Shown here: positions 1-8,324 of the stretch, piece after piece
Layout: each line of letters opens with the position of its first letter
Numbering within the stretch: position 1 is the first letter of the stretch
Translations under genes and position numbers: made by a program
From: JAFGQJ01 sp964588525
Lineage (GTDB): Bacteria; Spirochaetota; Spirochaetia; SZUA-6; DRHE01
Direction of reading: 5' to 3'
Assembly (NCBI GenBank): GCA_964588525.1
Contig: CAZPQC010000020.1
Coordinates: 1 to 40,245, forward strand
Length of the DNA stretch: 40,245 nucleotides
The notes under the pieces: generated by a model
Told to the model about the DNA's origin: nothing
Seen by the model: only the letters and a program-made list of their open reading frames with translations
The model's database searches: none

Positions 1-674
1 TCCCCGAGCAGTTGATCTTCGATGCCACCCATGCGGTGACGCCCTTCGACTACGGGTACTTCGCCTTTGTCTACGATTCCGAAGTCCTCAGGAATCCTCC
101 GACATCCCTCGAGGAGCTCACCGATGCCCGTTTCCGCAAGCGGATCATCGTCCAGGATCCCCGCACCTCCAGCCCAGGCCTGGGATTTCTCCTCTGGACC
201 ATCGCGGTTTACGGCGAGGAGTATCTGGAGTACTGGAAGCGCCTGGAACCCAACCTGCTCGCCATCACCGACGGTTGGGACACGGCCTACGGCATGTTCA
301 CCAGCGGGGAGGCGCCCATGGTGCTGAGCTACACCACCAGTCCCGCCTACCACGTTGAGTACGAGCAGACCGAACGCTACCGGGCTCTTTTGTTCGAAGA
401 GGGCAACTATCTGCAGATCGAGGGAATGGGCATCCTCAAAGGAGCTCCCCATCCCGCGCTGGCCCGCAAGTTCATCGATTTCATCCTAACCGAGGAGTTC
501 CAGGCAGAGATTCCCCTGACCAACTGGATGTACCCCGTTGATCCGAACGTAGTAACACCGGACTCCTTCCGCTTCGCACCCAAGCCGGAACGCTCCCTGC
601 AGCTTCCGGCCGAAGATATACGCAAAAACAGAGACCGCTGGATCAACGCGTGGGTAAAACAGGTCAGTCGCTAG
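1..674 (+). CDS. thiB: Thiamine ABC transporter substrate-binding protein ThiB, 3' part (cut by window edge)
   Basis: Periplasmic binding protein that delivers thiamine or its phosphates to the ThiPQ transporter. The frame is open to the left edge (from base 3), so only about the last 220 residues are present; a full protein would be about 330. Stretches such as PFDYGYFAFVYDSE, QDPRTSSPGLGFLLW and VLSYTTSPAYH, and the end NWMYPV with a terminal QVSR, match what I remember of enterobacterial ThiB closely. This makes thiamine more likely than iron or phosphonate as substrate. A TTG at base 12 is not the true start. The 3' end overlaps thiP by 25 bases, so the two are probably translationally coupled. 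The signal peptide and any upstream TPP riboswitch would lie outside the window. Confidence 0.9.
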   Translation, partial: PEQLIFDATHAVTPFDYGYFAFVYDSEVLRNPPTSLEELTDARFRKRIIVQDPRTSSPGLGFLLWTIAVYGEEYLEYWKRLEPNLLAITDGWDTAYGMFTSGEAPMVLSYTTSPAYHVEYEQTERYRALLFEEGNYLQIEGMGILKGAPHPALARKFIDFILTEEFQAEIPLTNWMYPVDPNVVTPDSFRFAPKPERSLQLPAEDIRKNRDRWINAWVKQVSR

Positions 675-2338
675 AGCTCGCTATTCCGCCGGGGACGCTG
701 CTCGTTCTTCTGCTGGCTCCGGCCGCGTTCCTGCTGCTGTTCTTCTACTTTCCCCTGGGGAGCGTGCTGGTCGGCGGGCTGACCGATCGAAGCAGCCGCT
801 TCAGCCTCGGAATTGTTGCCTCTCTCCTGGGAGACCCCTACTACTTGAGGATCATCGGCTTCACGGTTTGGCAGGCGATCCTCTCCACGGTGCTGTCGGT
901 GCTCATGGGTCTGCCCGGCGCGTACCTGCTGGCCCGCTACGACTTTCGGGGCAAGCACCTGATCCAGGCCCTGACCACGGTGCCCTTCGTGCTGCCCTCT
1001 ATCATCGTGGTGCTCGGATTCGTGCGTTTCTTCGGGAACAACGGCATCCTCAACCGCCTTCTCATGTCCCTGTTCCACCTTGAGGAGCCGCCCCTCAGGA
1101 TTCTCTATTCCCTTCAGGCGATCCTGCTGGCTCACGCTTTCTACAACTTTCCCGTGGTGGTCCGGATCGTCTCCTCGTTGTGGCGGCGGATCCACCCGTC
1201 GACGGAGGAGGCGGCCCGCAGCCTGGGGGCTCACGGATTACGGCTGTTCTGGAGGGTAACTCTTCCCCAAATCCTTCCGGCACTCCTGTCCGCAGCCGCC
1301 CTGGTGTTCATCTTCTGCCTGCTCAGCTTCGCCGTCGTGCTGGTGCTGGGCGGCGGGCCCCGCTACACCACCCTGGAGGTGGAGGTCTACCGCCTGGCCA
1401 AAGTAAGCCTGGACCTCAAAACCGGAAGCGCCCTGGCACTTATCGGCGCGGTGATCTCCCTCGTCTTCCTGTATGCCTACATCAAACTGCAGCAGAGCAG
1501 CAGTTTTGCCGAGCAGATGGCGGAGGACGCCGAAAAGCCCCGTCTGGCCGGGGTGCTCGGCTCCGTTCGGGGCGTGTTTTACCTGCTCTACCTGCTGCTC
1601 ATGGCTGTGGTGATTCTGGCGCCGATGGTCACGGTGGTCGCCTATTCCTTCCAGCTGCGCAGCGGCTGGGCTCAGCAGGCGATCAGCCTGGAGTGGTACC
1701 GGCGCATCCTGTCCGGCGGCGGCCCGTACCTGCGGGCCGTCCTAAACAGCCTGTTCTTCGCATGTTCGACCATGCTCCTGTCCCTGCCACTGGGAACACT
1801 GTTGGCCTACGTGGGTGCTCGCAGCCGCTTCGCCGGAAGCCGGCTTCTGGAAGCCGTGATGATGCTGCCCATAGGCATCTCCTCGATCATCCTCGGTCTG
1901 GGTTACCTCAAGGCCTACCAGCATCTGCCCTGGAGGATCGTGGGCAGCTGGTACTCCATCGTCTTCGCCCACACGGTTATCGCCTATCCCTTCGTAATCC
2001 GCGTGGCCTCGGCCACCTTTCGCAAGATGAAGAGCTCCCTGGTCGAGGCGGCCCGCAGCCTGGGCGCCGGTCCCTGGCGGCTGTTATGGCACCTGGAGCT
2101 TCCCATGGCCCGTTCGGCGCTGATTACGGGGGCTGCCTTCGCCTTCGGCATCTCAGTGGGGGAGATCAACGCCAGCCTGATGCTCTACAACGAACAGCTG
2201 ATCACGATGCCGGTGATGATCTATCGCCTGATCGGTTCCTACAACTTCATCGGAGCTTGCGCCATGGGATCGGTGTTGATGCTGTTCTGTTTTCTGGCTT
2301 TTCTGATCATCGATCGAGCCGGCGGGGAGGTCGGATAG
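650..2338 (+). CDS. thiP: Thiamine ABC transporter permease ThiP
   Basis: Inner-membrane permease of 562 residues in which two transporter permease domains are fused, as in ThiP (about 536 aa in E. coli) and the FbpB family. Each half is strongly hydrophobic and carries an EAA loop that docks on the ATPase: EEAARSLGAHGLRLFW near residue 184 and VEAARSLGAGPWRLLW near residue 465. The start is GTG at 650, inside the end of thiB. Its stop shares one base with the GTG of the ATPase gene (TAGTG). The tight overlaps indicate one thiBPQ transcript. The substrate assignment rests on the upstream ThiB. Confidence 0.88.
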   Translation: MGKTGQSLELAIPPGTLLVLLLAPAAFLLLFFYFPLGSVLVGGLTDRSSRFSLGIVASLLGDPYYLRIIGFTVWQAILSTVLSVLMGLPGAYLLARYDFRGKHLIQALTTVPFVLPSIIVVLGFVRFFGNNGILNRLLMSLFHLEEPPLRILYSLQAILLAHAFYNFPVVVRIVSSLWRRIHPSTEEAARSLGAHGLRLFWRVTLPQILPALLSAAALVFIFCLLSFAVVLVLGGGPRYTTLEVEVYRLAKVSLDLKTGSALALIGAVISLVFLYAYIKLQQSSSFAEQMAEDAEKPRLAGVLGSVRGVFYLLYLLLMAVVILAPMVTVVAYSFQLRSGWAQQAISLEWYRRILSGGGPYLRAVLNSLFFACSTMLLSLPLGTLLAYVGARSRFAGSRLLEAVMMLPIGISSIILGLGYLKAYQHLPWRIVGSWYSIVFAHTVIAYPFVIRVASATFRKMKSSLVEAARSLGAGPWRLLWHLELPMARSALITGAAFAFGISVGEINASLMLYNEQLITMPVMIYRLIGSYNFIGACAMGSVLMLFCFLAFLIIDRAGGEVG

Positions 2339-3441
2339 TGAGCCTGCGAATCCAGAGCATCGAGAAGATCTACCCCGATTTCCGCCTGGAGCTGGACCTC
2401 GAGGTGCGTCAGGGGGAGCTGCTGATCCTGCTCGGTCCTTCCGGCTGCGGCAAGACCACGACCTTGAGGCTGATCGCCGGCTTCATCGACCCGGACTCCG
2501 GCGTCCTCGACATGGACGGCCGCCGTATCGACACCCTCCCGGCTCACAGGCGGCGGATCGGCATCGTGTTTCAGGACTACGCCCTGTTTCCCCACCTGAA
2601 CGTATGGGACAACATAGGCTTCGGCCTGCGCATGCACGGCTGGAGCCCCCGGGATGCCCGGCAGCGGATCAAAGAGCTGCTTGGCCTGATTTCACTGGAG
2701 GGGTACGCGAAGCGAAAGGTGACCCACCTCTCCGGTGGGGAGCAGCAGCGGGTCGCCCTGGCCAGAGCCCTGGCGCCGCAGCCTCAGCTGCTCCTGCTGG
2801 ATGAACCCCTGAGCGCCCTGGACGCCAAGCTGCGCAAGAGCCTGCGGATCGAGATCCGGCGGATCCAGCGGGAGCTGGGGGTTACGACCCTGTACGTTAC
2901 CCACGACCAGGAGGAGGCACTGGTGCTGGGCGACCGCATCGCGGTGATGCGGGAGGGCCACATCGAGCAGATCGACACCCCCGAGCGGATCTACAACCGC
3001 CCGCACAACCTGTTCGTCGGCACCTTTCTCGGGCAGGCAAATCTCCTCCCGGGACGGCTGGTCGAGCGGAATGCGGATAAGGTGGTCGTGGAGACGGCGG
3101 TTGGCCCGCTGTCAGCTGTCGGTTCGGCGCAGCCCCGGCCGGCCCAAGCACACCGGAGCTCAGCGGGACTTCAGATCGGTCAGGAGGCAGTCGTGTTCTT
3201 CAGGCCCGAACACTGTTCTCTGGACAGCCGCCCTTCGGGGAGAACCGGCAGATCCAACCGTATAAACGGGCGGGTGGCCCGAAAGGAGTATCTGGGCAGC
3301 CACCAGCTCGTGGAGGTGGAAGCGGGGGGCGACCGCTTTACCCTGGATTTGCCGGAAGTACAATCCCTTGAAGTCGGCTCCGCGGTACAGTTCTCCGTCG
3401 ATCCCCGAAAGATCTGTCTGTTCCCGGCTGTCAAATCCTGA
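2338..3441 (+). CDS. thiQ: Thiamine ABC transporter ATP-binding protein (ThiQ role, with C-terminal extension)
   Basis: Cytoplasmic ATPase that powers ThiP, 367 residues from a GTG sharing its first base with the thiP stop. Visible motifs are Walker A GPSGCGKTT at 33-41, Q-loop FQD at 78-80, signature LSGGEQQ at 131-137, Walker B LLLLDEP from 151, D-loop SALD, and switch His189. Past residue about 235 there is a further 130-residue region with a TOBE-like beta pattern, resembling PotA/FbpC/MalK ATPases. E. coli ThiQ (about 232 aa) lacks this region. The open frame extends far upstream inside thiP, but homology begins only at this GTG. The 3' end overlaps the convergent amidohydrolase gene by 11 bases. 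The symbol is by context; on sequence alone it would be a generic Fe/polyamine/thiamine-type ATPase. Confidence 0.8.
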   Translation: MSLRIQSIEKIYPDFRLELDLEVRQGELLILLGPSGCGKTTTLRLIAGFIDPDSGVLDMDGRRIDTLPAHRRRIGIVFQDYALFPHLNVWDNIGFGLRMHGWSPRDARQRIKELLGLISLEGYAKRKVTHLSGGEQQRVALARALAPQPQLLLLDEPLSALDAKLRKSLRIEIRRIQRELGVTTLYVTHDQEEALVLGDRIAVMREGHIEQIDTPERIYNRPHNLFVGTFLGQANLLPGRLVERNADKVVVETAVGPLSAVGSAQPRPAQAHRSSAGLQIGQEAVVFFRPEHCSLDSRPSGRTGRSNRINGRVARKEYLGSHQLVEVEAGGDRFTLDLPEVQSLEVGSAVQFSVDPRKICLFPAVKS

Positions 3442-5014
3442 CCCTGCCCGCCGTCAGGGAGCTCCAAACCATGTCCAGGAGTCCCATGCCGGGTTTGTAG
3501 GGCTTACCGGATAGGTACAGCTGCTCTACACCCAGGTCGCACAGATTCTCCGGCCTCATCTCCAGGGGATTGCGGTTCACCACGACCATGTCGGCGATTT
3601 TTCCCAGCTCCAGGGTTCCCCGTTCCCGTTCGTCGAAGCTCGTCCAGGCTACTTCGTAGGTGAACATACGCAGGGCTTCGGGGATGGTCAGGGACTGTCC
3701 GGGATCGTAGGGGTGGTTGCAGGCCCCGTAGAGGCCGGCGACCGGATCGGGGGGTATGACCGGGGCGTCGGATCCCCCGCTCAAGTGAATCCCCAGATCC
3801 ACCATCGTGCGCAGGGGCGAGCTTCCTCGTGCCCTGTTCCCGAGGATCTGCTGCAGATACTCCGGCGGCTCCAGAGGGCTGTTGATAAATCCCGGCTGCA
3901 GGGTGATGCCGATTCCGAGGGTGGCGCATCTGGCGATGCTCTCAGGGGATATCAGGCAGGCGTGGATGATCGTGTGCCGGGGATCCTCCCGCGGATGATC
4001 CTGCAGCGCCGCCTCCAGGGCTTTGAGAGCCTGATCGATGGCCGCATCCCCGATCGTGTGAAACTCGATCTGCAGCCCCGCCCGGTTGGCCCGTTTGGTG
4101 AACTCGATCACCTCCTCATCCGGATAGACGAGAATTCCCCTGTTGCCGGGATCGTGGGAGTAGGGCTGGTTGAGGGCGGCGTCGCAGCGGCCAAAGCAGC
4201 CGTCCAGGGCCGTGGCGAAGCAGCCCCCGATCCGCGGCAGTCTGCGCCGCAGTACCTTGTCCGTGTCCATGGTCTGGAAGAACAGGCGGGTGTTGAAGCG
4301 GTTTTTGCGGGCCTGAGCCCTGGCGACAAAGCTGACTATGCCAACGTCAAGGTCCTTGGGAAAGCCAATCCCCTCCACCGGATGGATCATGCCGATCCCG
4401 TTCTTGGCGAGCAGGTCGTAGCCGTTGATGATGCTCTTTACGAGTTTCAGCGGCGGTATCGTGTTGGTGACGTGGTCCGTGGCCCTGTAGTAGGCTTCAT
4501 GGAACACGTGACCGTTGTCACCGTCGAAGCCGTGGGTCCGTTTGATCGCCTCCGGGAATATCTCCAGCATTCTGCTGTTGATCACAGCGGAATGACCGTC
4601 GTAGCAGATCAGGTACACCGGGCGGTCTCTTTCGAATCCGTCCAGCTCCTCCCGGGTGATCAGCCGTTTTTCCTCCAGGCTGTGCTGGGACAAGCCGAAG
4701 CCGGCCAGGATCTTCGAGCTCCTGTCCTGCCGCGAAAAATCTCGGATCATCTGTCCCAGCTCCTCGAAATTACCCGCCTCCCGGGGATCGAAGAAGACGG
4801 TGGCCACCAGGGCCCAGTTGGAGAAGTGCAGGTGGGCGTCCCCGAAGCAGGGGAGCAGGGCCCTCTCTCCCAGCTCGACCCGCTCTCCCGCCCGGGCGAT
4901 CTCGGGCGGGAGCTCGTCCCCGACATGGAAGATACGGCTGTCTTTTTCGACCAGGTATTCGAACACGCGGTTCTGCCGGTCGCAGGTCACGATGCTGCCG
5001 TGGTAGATCCTCAT
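3431..5014 (-). CDS. YtcJ-like metal-dependent amidohydrolase
   Basis: A 527-residue amidohydrolase-superfamily enzyme with a TIM-barrel metal centre, most like the YtcJ group. The metal site is readable: DAHLHFSN (His61, His63) after the N-terminal beta-sandwich, EFHTIGDAA (His319), IIHACLI (His351) and GGSDAPV (Asp416). The C-terminal part completes the beta-sandwich with EIADMVVVNRNP-type residues (the protein reads KIADMVVVNRNP). The family hydrolyses C-N bonds of amides, formamides and cyclic ureas; the substrate here is unknown. It starts at ATG 5014 and is divergent from the DUF1638 gene across a 143-base gap. It converges on the thiamine operon with an 11-base overlap, so no terminator lies between. 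No signal peptide is seen, so a cytoplasmic location is likely. Confidence 0.85.
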   Translation of the reverse strand: MRIYHGSIVTCDRQNRVFEYLVEKDSRIFHVGDELPPEIARAGERVELGERALLPCFGDAHLHFSNWALVATVFFDPREAGNFEELGQMIRDFSRQDRSSKILAGFGLSQHSLEEKRLITREELDGFERDRPVYLICYDGHSAVINSRMLEIFPEAIKRTHGFDGDNGHVFHEAYYRATDHVTNTIPPLKLVKSIINGYDLLAKNGIGMIHPVEGIGFPKDLDVGIVSFVARAQARKNRFNTRLFFQTMDTDKVLRRRLPRIGGCFATALDGCFGRCDAALNQPYSHDPGNRGILVYPDEEVIEFTKRANRAGLQIEFHTIGDAAIDQALKALEAALQDHPREDPRHTIIHACLISPESIARCATLGIGITLQPGFINSPLEPPEYLQQILGNRARGSSPLRTMVDLGIHLSGGSDAPVIPPDPVAGLYGACNHPYDPGQSLTIPEALRMFTYEVAWTSFDERERGTLELGKIADMVVVNRNPLEMRPENLCDLGVEQLYLSGKPYKPGMGLLDMVWSSLTAGRVRI

Positions 5015-5107
5015 AACCTAAAGAGCATATGCCCGCCGCGTCGGCGGGTCAAGCCGGCACGGATCACCAGTGGAGAATGTTTGTCTGTTGCCGATTGTGG
5101 GAGGCTC

Positions 5108-5136
5108 TTGGCAGGGGGGAGAAAACCGGGTATGTA
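5108..5136 (+). promoter_or_regulatory. Candidate sigma70-type promoter for the DUF1638 gene
   Basis: TTGGCA at 5108-5113 (5/6 to consensus), a 17-base spacer, then TATGTA at 5131-5136 (weak). Transcription would begin near 5143, just before the GAGAGG ribosome-binding site at 5144-5149. Supported by pattern only. Confidence 0.4.
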
Positions 5137-5157
5137 TATATCCTGAGAGGTTCGCTA

Positions 5158-5904
5158 ATGTACTACAAGCTCATTGCCTGCGACGTTCTGACCCGCGAGG
5201 TCTGCCATTGCATAGCCCGCAGCACCCACACGGTGGATGTGGAGTTCACCGAAAAGGGTCAGCACGAGGACAGCGATCGGCTCCGCCTGCTGCTCCAGGA
5301 AAAGATCGACCGGACCGCAGAAAAGGGCACCCCCTATGACGCCATCCTTCTGGCCTACGGCTTGTGCGGCAACGCCACGGTCCAGCTCGAAGCCCGCAAT
5401 ACCCGCCTGGTACTGCCTCGGGCTCATGATTGCTGCACGATCTACCTGGGCTCCCGGCAGCGCTTTCGGGAGCTGTTCGCAGACAACCCCAGCCGGCCCT
5501 TCAGCTCGGCGGGCTACATGGAGCGGGGGGACTCCTACCTCCACGACGGGGACACCGGCCGGCTGCTCGGTCTGGATCGGAGCTACGAGGATTTTGTGGC
5601 TGAGTACGGGGAGGAGAACGCAAAGTACATCATGGAGACGTTGACCCTGTCGCGGGATGCCCATACTGACGACAAGGTCATCTATATCGACGTGCCCGAA
5701 ACCTCCCGGGAGGAGTACGCCTCCCTCTGCCGTGAAAGAGCGGAGAAGGAGGGCAGACAGTTCCTTCGAGTGGAGGGGGATATCCGCCTGATCTGCAAGC
5801 TGATCGAAGGATCCTGGGATGAGGAGGAGTTCCTTATCGTGGAGCCGGGCCAGAGGACACGGGCCGTCTACGATTGGGAGGAAATCATCCGGGTGAGCGA
5901 GTAG
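5158..5904 (+). CDS. DUF1638 domain-containing protein
   Basis: A 248-residue protein that reads as DUF1638 along its length: YKLIACDVLTREV at the N-terminus, AILLAYGLCGNATVQLEA near 60-77 and RLVLPRAHDCCTIYLGS just after. The conserved Cys and His residues (IACDV, GLCGN, AHDCC) suggest a metal or corrinoid-related role, but the family function is not established. DUF1638 genes are often found near corrinoid methyltransferase genes in anaerobes. No such gene is adjacent here; the nearest related family is the URO-D-like protein at 38.7 kb. The ATG at 5158 is chosen over an upstream in-frame start at 5029 because homology starts there and GAGAGG sits 8 bases before it. The next gene starts 63 bases downstream on the same strand and may be co-transcribed. 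Confidence 0.82.
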   Translation: MYYKLIACDVLTREVCHCIARSTHTVDVEFTEKGQHEDSDRLRLLLQEKIDRTAEKGTPYDAILLAYGLCGNATVQLEARNTRLVLPRAHDCCTIYLGSRQRFRELFADNPSRPFSSAGYMERGDSYLHDGDTGRLLGLDRSYEDFVAEYGEENAKYIMETLTLSRDAHTDDKVIYIDVPETSREEYASLCRERAEKEGRQFLRVEGDIRLICKLIEGSWDEEEFLIVEPGQRTRAVYDWEEIIRVSE

Positions 5905-5967
5905 AGTTATTTTTTCCCCCTGATCCATCTGCCATGGATTACACTAGCGGTAGGAGGTAGATGGATT

Positions 5968-6780
5968 ATGGTCACCATTTCTCGACAGGTCGGCGCCGGC
6001 GGGGATGAGATCGCCCGGCTCCTTGCCAAGGAGCTCAAGTGGAAATTCCTCGACAAAGAAGCCTTGGAGCGACTTCTCGCCGAACGGGGATTCCCAAAGA
6101 TGGAGTTTGAGATCTACGACGAGCGGAAGCCCGCCCTCTGGCATCGGTTTTCCGCCGAAAGAGACAGGTATCTGCACTTCCTGAAGATGGTCAGCTATGA
6201 TTTTGCCCGTCAGGGAAGCTGTGTGATCCTGGGCAGGGGCGGACAGGTCCTGTTCAGGGATGTTCCCGGGGCCATCCGGGTGCGGGTGGTGGCGCCTCTG
6301 CAGGATCGGGTTGAGGCGGTCCGGGAGAAGTTCGATTACGATGAGCGGCGGGCCAGACAGGTCGTACAGCATGAAGACAATGAACGGGCCGGATTCCACC
6401 GATTCTTATTTCGCGCGAATTGGGACTCCTCCGATCTCTACGACCTGGTTATCAGCACCCGCTTCATCTCGGAAACCTCCGCCGCGGATCTGATCAAGAA
6501 GGCGCTGGCTGCCAAAGAAGTGGCTGCGGTAAAAAAGGAGCGGGCTCGGAAGCTGGAAGATCTCTATCTCGCTCAACGAGTCAGAATCGCCATCCTGTAT
6601 GAGCAGCAGCTACCGATCCACTTCCTGGAAATCGAGGCCGTGGACGGCGTGATAACGCTCAAAGGTACGGTCGGGATCCGCGAATCCATCGCCCGTTGCG
6701 AAACCATAGCAGCGGATGTACCCGGAGTGACCCGAGTCGTCAACGAGGTTTCCTACGTTCCCGAATATGTAGGCGTCTAG
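5968..6780 (+). CDS. Cytidylate-kinase-like protein with C-terminal BON domain
   Basis: A 270-residue two-part protein. Residues 1-185 resemble the cytidylate kinase-like family: a P-loop-like ISRQVGAGGDEIARLLA at 4-20, ILGRGGQVLF at 87-96, and an Arg-rich lid around 120-145. Residues about 201-264 (VRIAILYE, VDGVITLKGTVGIRES, VPGVTRVVNEVSYV) form a BON domain, a fold usually found in periplasmic or membrane-associated proteins such as OsmY. No signal peptide is visible, so the BON part is probably cytosolic. Start is ATG 5968 with AGGAGGT at 5952-5958; an ATG at 5961 is in another frame. It ends 3 bases before the convergent AbiEii gene. The kinase substrate and purpose of the fusion are unknown. 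Confidence 0.75.
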   Translation: MVTISRQVGAGGDEIARLLAKELKWKFLDKEALERLLAERGFPKMEFEIYDERKPALWHRFSAERDRYLHFLKMVSYDFARQGSCVILGRGGQVLFRDVPGAIRVRVVAPLQDRVEAVREKFDYDERRARQVVQHEDNERAGFHRFLFRANWDSSDLYDLVISTRFISETSAADLIKKALAAKEVAAVKKERARKLEDLYLAQRVRIAILYEQQLPIHFLEIEAVDGVITLKGTVGIRESIARCETIAADVPGVTRVVNEVSYVPEYVGV

Positions 6781-6783
6781 CCT

Positions 6784-7557
6784 TCACCAACTGTGTGAGA
6801 TTAATTCGGTAAACGACAAAACCCTATCGACGTCACCGGGTTTGATTACGAACGGCTCAACATCCGCAGCAAGTTCTCGAAGATCAAGTTCATTGCATCG
6901 GTTTATCAGGCGTTCTTTGACCTCGGAAATACTGCGGACGCCGGTTTTCGCCTTCAGATAATCGAGGTTGGCCGCTGTTTTACCCATGAGAAATGATGCA
7001 TCGTAGAAATCCCGACCCATAGGACGGGGACGAGACAAAATGCAGAGGTACTTTTGAGAGAGTAAGATATCGGGTGGGACAGTGAGGACGCGGCAGAAAA
7101 CGTCGAACTTGTTGAGAATCATCGGCTGCTTCAAATACGAGAATCCTTGAGGCTCGGTATCTAGCTGTATGAGGAGCTTCTGAGTCCGGTGTCCGGTGAG
7201 ACCACTTTCATGAAGTATTGAGGGAAATCTGAAGTACCCGTGAAAGGCGCCTCTTTCCGTTGTCTCGAGCTCTACGGTATATCCTTCCAGTCTCAGCTCC
7301 TTTTCAACAAGCGACGCCAATTTCCGAAATTCAAGTGCAGTCAGGGCGTCGTTGTCAAAATCGAGATCCTCAGAGAATCGAGGGCTTCCATGAACCAGAT
7401 GAATGCAGGTTCCACCCATCAATGACAGCCTAGGCGCATAGGATGTTCCGAAAACCGCCTCGAGGATTTTGTACTGCAGGTATTCGCGAAGAATATTCCC
7501 GCGGAACTTCCGCATCCCTTCGGGGTAGAAGGACAGTATCTGTTCGAGACTAAGCAT
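6784..7557 (-). CDS. abiEii: AbiEii-family nucleotidyltransferase toxin
   Basis: Toxin half of a type IV AbiE toxin-antitoxin/abortive-infection pair. At 257 residues it carries the DNA-polymerase-beta-like nucleotidyltransferase core: LMGGTCIHLVHG at 46-57 with Gly48-Gly49-Thr50, then PRFSEDLDF giving Arg60, Ser62, Asp64 and Asp66. A later RDFYDASFLMGK segment fits the family's third conserved region, K/R...RDxYD. Homologues transfer nucleotides onto tRNA or another target; the target here is unknown. The start at 7557 overlaps the antitoxin end by 8 bases, the usual coupled arrangement. Base composition is lower in GC than the flanks, consistent with horizontal acquisition. It converges with the kinase-BON gene. 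Confidence 0.87.
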   Translation of the reverse strand: MLSLEQILSFYPEGMRKFRGNILREYLQYKILEAVFGTSYAPRLSLMGGTCIHLVHGSPRFSEDLDFDNDALTALEFRKLASLVEKELRLEGYTVELETTERGAFHGYFRFPSILHESGLTGHRTQKLLIQLDTEPQGFSYLKQPMILNKFDVFCRVLTVPPDILLSQKYLCILSRPRPMGRDFYDASFLMGKTAANLDYLKAKTGVRSISEVKERLINRCNELDLRELAADVEPFVIKPGDVDRVLSFTELISHSW

Positions 7558-8158
7558 GCTTTATCCGTTCGAGAAAGCCGTACAATCGCCGGCTCAACGC
7601 CCCGGATCCGAACCGTTCGAGCAGATCCTGCAGTCTTGTCTCGTCCAATTGATCCGCCAAATTGTCCCGATCAACCCGCAGCGAGTCGACTGCGGCGGGA
7701 TTGTCTATTGACGGTTTGAGATACAAGTAATCCAGCAGTGCCTTCTCGACAGTAGCGATTTTCACTTGATCAGGCCGCAAGGTGTATCCAAAAAAAAGAC
7801 GGGGAGACACGGTTCGGTAAGAGAAATGGGTGAGGGAAGTTTCGAACCTGTACGTTCTTCGGGTACTGACGGATGTCACACCGTAGATGACCTCGGGAAT
7901 AAGGTGATAATGGGCAAGCGCGGATTCCAGCGAGACGTATGAAGGTCTGTAAAGCTTGTTGGCAATACGATAGATCATGGATTCGTCGACGTCGATATCG
8001 CTGAATATGTACAGGCCTTTGGCAATTTTGCGGATGTAACCCTTGCCCTGCCACTCGCTGAGTCGGCGGCGATCGAAATTCGCATCGACGGTCCTGATGT
8101 CGGCGGTAGAGAAGATGGGGAAGTCTTTTAGGGACGATTTGAACTCCCAAAAATTCAT
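7550..8158 (-). CDS. abiEi: AbiEi-family antitoxin / transcriptional repressor
   Basis: Antitoxin half of the AbiE pair, 202 residues. The N-terminal 60 residues form a winged helix (FSTADIRTVDANFDRRRLSEWQGKGYIRKIAKGLYIF), the DNA-binding part of AbiEi proteins. The rest resembles the AbiEi C-terminal antitoxin domain (YVSLESALAHYHLIPE, ATVEKALLDYLYL). In studied systems AbiEi represses its own promoter by binding inverted repeats. Here a 38-base symmetrical palindrome lies directly upstream, over the promoter -10 and leader. No clear Shine-Dalgarno precedes ATG 8158, yet homology starts right at this Met. It is first in the abiEi-abiEii operon. Confidence 0.85.
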   Translation of the reverse strand: MNFWEFKSSLKDFPIFSTADIRTVDANFDRRRLSEWQGKGYIRKIAKGLYIFSDIDVDESMIYRIANKLYRPSYVSLESALAHYHLIPEVIYGVTSVSTRRTYRFETSLTHFSYRTVSPRLFFGYTLRPDQVKIATVEKALLDYLYLKPSIDNPAAVDSLRVDRDNLADQLDETRLQDLLERFGSGALSRRLYGFLERIKHA

Positions 8159-8161
8159 GCC

Positions 8162-8199
8162 ATTTCGTATATATGTTATTTATAACAACAATACGAAAT
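8162..8199. promoter_or_regulatory. Symmetrical palindrome, probable AbiEi operator
   Basis: Nested inverted repeat of strict 9-3-6-2-6-3-9 layout: outer arms ATTTCGTAT (8162-8170) and ATACGAAAT (8191-8199), inner arms TGTTAT (8174-8179) and ATAACA (8182-8187). Both arm pairs are perfect. On the minus strand it runs from the -10 box to 3 bases before the abiEi start codon, where repressor binding would block transcription. As RNA it could also fold over the start region. Confidence 0.65.
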
Positions 8200-8225
8200 A
8201 TATACAGAAATCGTTGAAGTGTCAA
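8197..8225 (-). promoter_or_regulatory. Consensus promoter of the abiEi-abiEii operon
   Basis: Reading the minus strand: TTGACA (complement of 8220-8225, 6/6), a 17-base spacer, TATATT (complement of 8197-8202, 5/6). Transcription would start near 8190, about 30 bases before the abiEi ATG. The -10 overlaps the outer arm of the palindrome, a typical autorepression layout. Confidence 0.65.
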
Positions 8226-8324
8226 GGTGGTTGGAGTCCCCGCAAACCTTCACCCATCGAGAATTAAGCAAAACTAACTAGGCGGCTGCGGCGGAGCCGG
8301 TGGTGCCCCACGTCGGTGGTGCCC

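Noticed and set aside
1180..2337. N-terminal extension of the thiQ frame through thiP
   Set aside because: ThiP is clearly coded in the other frame there; ABC similarity begins at GTG 2338.
3713..5146. A 477-codon plus-strand open frame opposite the amidohydrolase
   Set aside because: Antisense shadow of a gene with intact catalytic motifs.
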